From: JARKQH01 sp964631605
Lineage (GTDB): Bacteria > Verrucomicrobiota > Verrucomicrobiia > Limisphaerales > UBA8199
Reading direction: 5' to 3'
Assembly (NCBI GenBank): GCA_964631605.1
Contig: CAZVYG010000124.1
Span: 1 to 10,058 of the forward strand
DNA length: 10,058 nt
Shown here: positions 8,301 to 10,058 of the stretch, in pieces
Position numbering within the stretch: the stretch's first letter is position 1
How the letters are laid out: the number at the start of each line of letters is the position of its first letter
The notes under the pieces: generated by a model
What the model was told of the DNA's origin: nothing
Databases searched by the model: none
The model's input: the letters and a program-made list of their open reading frames with translations, nothing else
Translations under genes and position numbers: made by a program

Positions 8301-10058
8301 CCCTTATTCCCGTTGGCGGTTATGTCGTCGTGGGAAAACAGCTTGTAAACCTGCTCGAGAAGTACTCGCAGCTCAACCTCGCCAACGCCTTTGGCAACTA
8401 CAGTGGCTCCCTGCGCAACCGCGGCGAACGCATCGCTCTGGCCCGGCCGGAGGACCTGGTCAGCACCAACTCCCAAGGCGTGGTCACGACAAACATCTAC
8501 TTCATCGTCGAAAACGAGGTTGCCTACAGCGACGGCGGCCGCTGGGGTAAATGGAGCGACGGCGGCGGCAGCTCGCTCGAACTCAAGGACCCGGAGGCCG
8601 ACAACCGGCTGGCCGCCAACTGGGCCGACAGCGACGAATCCAACAAGTCGTCCTGGACCGCGATTGACGTCACGCGCGTCATGGAGAACGGCATGGTCTA
8701 TAACGACGAATCCCGGTCCGCCACGACGCTCGGAACGGCAAACCGGTTCGAAGTGTTCCTCCAGGGCGCGGGCGAAACGCTTTTGGACAACGTCGAATTC
8801 CACAGCAACGGGGGAGCCAATCTCCTGGCCAATGGGACGTTTGATTCAGGGGCCACCGGTTGGACCCTTGGCGGCGTGATGCGGGGGAGTCTCGTTCAGG
8901 CTGGCGCGGGCATCGGCGGCACTCCTGCCCTGCGTCTGGCCGCGACCGGCCGCGGCGACACCGGCCCGAATAAGATCGCCACTGCCCTCACCACCACTGC
9001 CGCCACGGGCCCGCCCCATACCGGCCGGATGGTCGCCTCCGCCCGCTGGCTTCGAGGCTCGCCCCATATCCTGCTGCGCATTCGCGGCAACTGGATGGAA
9101 ATGTCCCAACGCCTCAATATCCCCTCGAATCTTGGCACCCCGGGCTTGCCCAACTCGCGGCTCGTTGCGAATGCCGGCCCGGCTCTCGTTGACGTCACTC
9201 ACACACCGGTCCTGCCGGCGTCCGGTCAATCGGTCCGCGTTTCCGTCCGCGCCGTTGATCCGGATGGGATCGGTTCCGTCACGCTGCGCTATCGGCTGGA
9301 CCCCGGCACCACCTACACCACCGTGCCCATGCTCGACAACGGCACCGGCGGCGATGCGCTCGCCGGCGACGGCCTTTATTCCGCAACCCTCCCGGCCTTG
9401 GGCAGTGGCGTCCTGGTGGCTTTTCAGGTCCACGCAACCGACAGCCGGGGCGCCGCGGCCCAGTTTCCCGAACCCGAGCCCGGCCGGGAATGCCTGGTGC
9501 GTTGGGGCGAATCACCGGTGGCGGGCACGATCGGCAGCTACCGCTTATGGCTGACTTCCTCGAACATCACGTTCTGGACCAACCGCGAAAAGAACGCCAA
9601 CGACCCGGTTGATGCCACCTTTGTTTATGGCAACATCCGGGCCTTTTACAACGTGGACACCCTTTACAGCGGCAGCCCTTTTCACACGCCCAACTACAAC
9701 GGCCCCCTCGGCAGCATGGCCTGCGATTACGAGGTCAATTTCGCCCCGGACGCCCCTTTTCTTGGCTCCGAGCCTTTCGTGTTGACAGCTTACGACGTGG
9801 TGTCGGCCAATTTCTTTTTCAACGACGACAGCGGCCAGGTGGACCTCACTGGCACCTGGATCGCGAGGAAGCTCGGCCAGCCCTACAACTATCGCCGCCA
9901 TGTTCACGTTTTCGTCAACGGCTTGCGCCGCGGCACCATCTATGACGACGCCCAGCAACCCAACGGCGAAATGCTCCAGCAGTATTTCCCCACCGACGAG
10001 CGGGGCCAGTTGCGCAAGATCGAAAGCTGGTTCGAGTTTGCCGACGACGCGCAAACCC
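5351..10058 (+). CDS. Large secreted multidomain protein: LamG, Ig-like, DUF1349-like, three lamin-tail domains, CotH-like (3'-truncated)
   Basis: One frame is open from ATG 5351 to the window end (1569 codons, no stop). An in-frame TAG at 5342-5344 makes this the first possible ATG, although no Shine-Dalgarno precedes it. Residues 1-26 form a signal peptide (CRRSNWLLLLVASWGLQASG, likely cut after Ala26). Approximate order after that: LamG-type concanavalin fold 32-238 (HRYSF, LTIEVWL, GRLYVDG, LTEFRIYDG); Ig-like 245-338 (QWFRNQAPI, LADNGAAYSVTLTN); SbsA/Big_5-like Ig 341-438 (VRVLFSEGV, NYTLTVNGVRDLA); DUF1349-like sandwich 445-617 (RAGLMARDG, TWLRLRRSGNLF); LTD1 645-795 (VITEIMYNPP, FIELWN); LTD2 806-929 (VVINEFLAH, YIELFN); LTD3 936-1105 (VVINEIMYHP, YIEIYN); carbohydrate-binding-like segment around 1112-1265 (NGTFD at 1161-1165); Fn3-like segment 1277-1390 (GDGLYSATLP); and CotH-like from 1397 on (RRHVHVFVNG, 1515-1524). 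Probably exported and surface-bound or extracellular, binding glycans or surface partners; substrate unknown. Domain names rest on motif recognition, and boundaries are rough. Confidence 0.93.
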   Translation, partial: MFSFCRRSNWLLLLVASWGLQASGWAETILLHRYSFTADASDSVGNQHGALLGGAVISNGQVILNGTGAYVDLPNGIISGLDSLTIEVWLTDNNSGNWSRIFDFGNSVGGEDVAGTGTKYVFLSPQAGNGSLRGAITITGGGAGEQVLEWSGVRLPANSLKHVVWTADGTTHTGRLYVDGLLVAENPSLTLRPSDLGITSNNWIGRSQFSADAYLKANLTEFRIYDGPLATAQVQENFSEGPDSCVFAGPVGITSHPQSQTVTELLPVSFTVNFRGARPVRAQWFRNQAPIPNATNTTLTLPSAALADNGAAYSVTLTNTVTNVMFTVLSSNATLTVLADSNPPGLLRAESLYPTEVRVLFSEGVRSDTALNPANYAIASPAGALGVSAARYGDTAAVVILTTSPQSLGTNYTLTVNGVRDLAVAANVIATNSQTDFIATPFAATDIGNPATGGVMTVVSNGFDLTTSGASLGSTQDEFTFACQRYTNDFDVQVRLAALGFASAWTRAGLMARDGLATNALFAAALATPGPAGCHFLSRAAVGANATMAGFFPINYPDTWLRLRRSGNLFSGFASLDGQTWEFLGATAIAMSATVEVGFAASAGAAAATTSAQFRDFNPGAGLVVTNLSLPFEPLGPCSRRTSLVITEIMYNPPDAWDTTNNLEFIELWNSGLVTEDLTGHQLAGEINYQFPDQTRIAPGQFLVIAKDPAAAQRFYGVACLGPYTNKLSNGGGSVRLLNELGGRLLEIEYDTRPPWPAAPDGAGHSLVLARPSYGEKDPRAWSASEVIGGSPGAFEHYRADAARHVVINEFLAHTDEPQVDYIELFNTSTQTVNVSGMWLSDTAATNKFRIPDGTTIPARGFLAFTQTQLGFSLSAEGERIFLVNSNRTRVVDAVAFDGQYNGVSSGRYPDGAPGFQPLDSITPGSANQRPRKPEVVINEIMYHPISESDDDEYIEIYNRSGREVNLANWRLQGGVSFTFPTNALIPVGGYVVVGKQLVNLLEKYSQLNLANAFGNYSGSLRNRGERIALARPEDLVSTNSQGVVTTNIYFIVENEVAYSDGGRWGKWSDGGGSSLELKDPEADNRLAANWADSDESNKSSWTAIDVTRVMENGMVYNDESRSATTLGTANRFEVFLQGAGETLLDNVEFHSNGGANLLANGTFDSGATGWTLGGVMRGSLVQAGAGIGGTPALRLAATGRGDTGPNKIATALTTTAATGPPHTGRMVASARWLRGSPHILLRIRGNWMEMSQRLNIPSNLGTPGLPNSRLVANAGPALVDVTHTPVLPASGQSVRVSVRAVDPDGIGSVTLRYRLDPGTTYTTVPMLDNGTGGDALAGDGLYSATLPALGSGVLVAFQVHATDSRGAAAQFPEPEPGRECLVRWGESPVAGTIGSYRLWLTSSNITFWTNREKNANDPVDATFVYGNIRAFYNVDTLYSGSPFHTPNYNGPLGSMACDYEVNFAPDAPFLGSEPFVLTAYDVVSANFFFNDDSGQVDLTGTWIARKLGQPYNYRRHVHVFVNGLRRGTIYDDAQQPNGEMLQQYFPTDERGQLRKIESWFEFADDAQT

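Noticed and set aside
6962..9433. Several minus-strand frames of 195-265 codons opposite the large secreted protein
   Set aside because: The plus-strand frame is continuous and full of recognisable domains. The antisense frames show no motifs and have mirrored composition.

Overview
The window looks like chromosomal DNA of a GC-rich bacterium of the phylum Verrucomicrobiota, most likely the Limisphaerales/Pedosphaerales (subdivision 3). This is inferred, not proven. The main reason is the very long secreted protein on the right, which combines LamG, Ig-like, DUF1349-like, three lamin-tail (LTD) and CotH-like domains, an architecture I associate with that group. Weak or absent Shine-Dalgarno sequences at several starts are compatible with it.

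Layout. Bases 1-2663 (+) carry the 3' part of valS (valyl-tRNA synthetase); its N-terminus with the HIGH motif lies left of the window. A 60-bp convergent gap follows, holding a perfect 9-bp inverted repeat that may act as a two-way terminator. On the minus strand come lpdA (4115-2724, dihydrolipoyl dehydrogenase), a 53-residue two-helix membrane protein (4406-4245), and a secreted 172-residue protein of unknown function (5094-4576). A 256-bp divergent intergenic region (5095-5350) contains a consensus TATAAT for the minus-strand genes and a strong small hairpin. From 5351 (+) one open frame runs off the right edge: at least 1569 codons of a secreted multidomain surface protein, cut inside its CotH-like domain.

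How the genes relate. ValRS and Lpd are housekeeping enzymes of translation and of 2-oxoacid dehydrogenase/glycine cleavage complexes. No E1, E2 or glycine-cleavage partner of Lpd is in view, so which complex it serves cannot be decided here. The three minus-strand genes could be co-transcribed, but the gaps (169 and 129 bp) are wide. The large plus-strand protein is a separate unit for the cell exterior.

I see no CRISPR array, phage, transposon, toxin-antitoxin pair, rRNA or tRNA. Nothing here is clearly a new multi-gene system. The items most worth a second look are the 53-residue membrane protein, the uncharacterised secreted Cys-containing protein, the 91-residue linker inside ValRS, the intergenic hairpin at 5236-5258, and the variant CotH-like domain.
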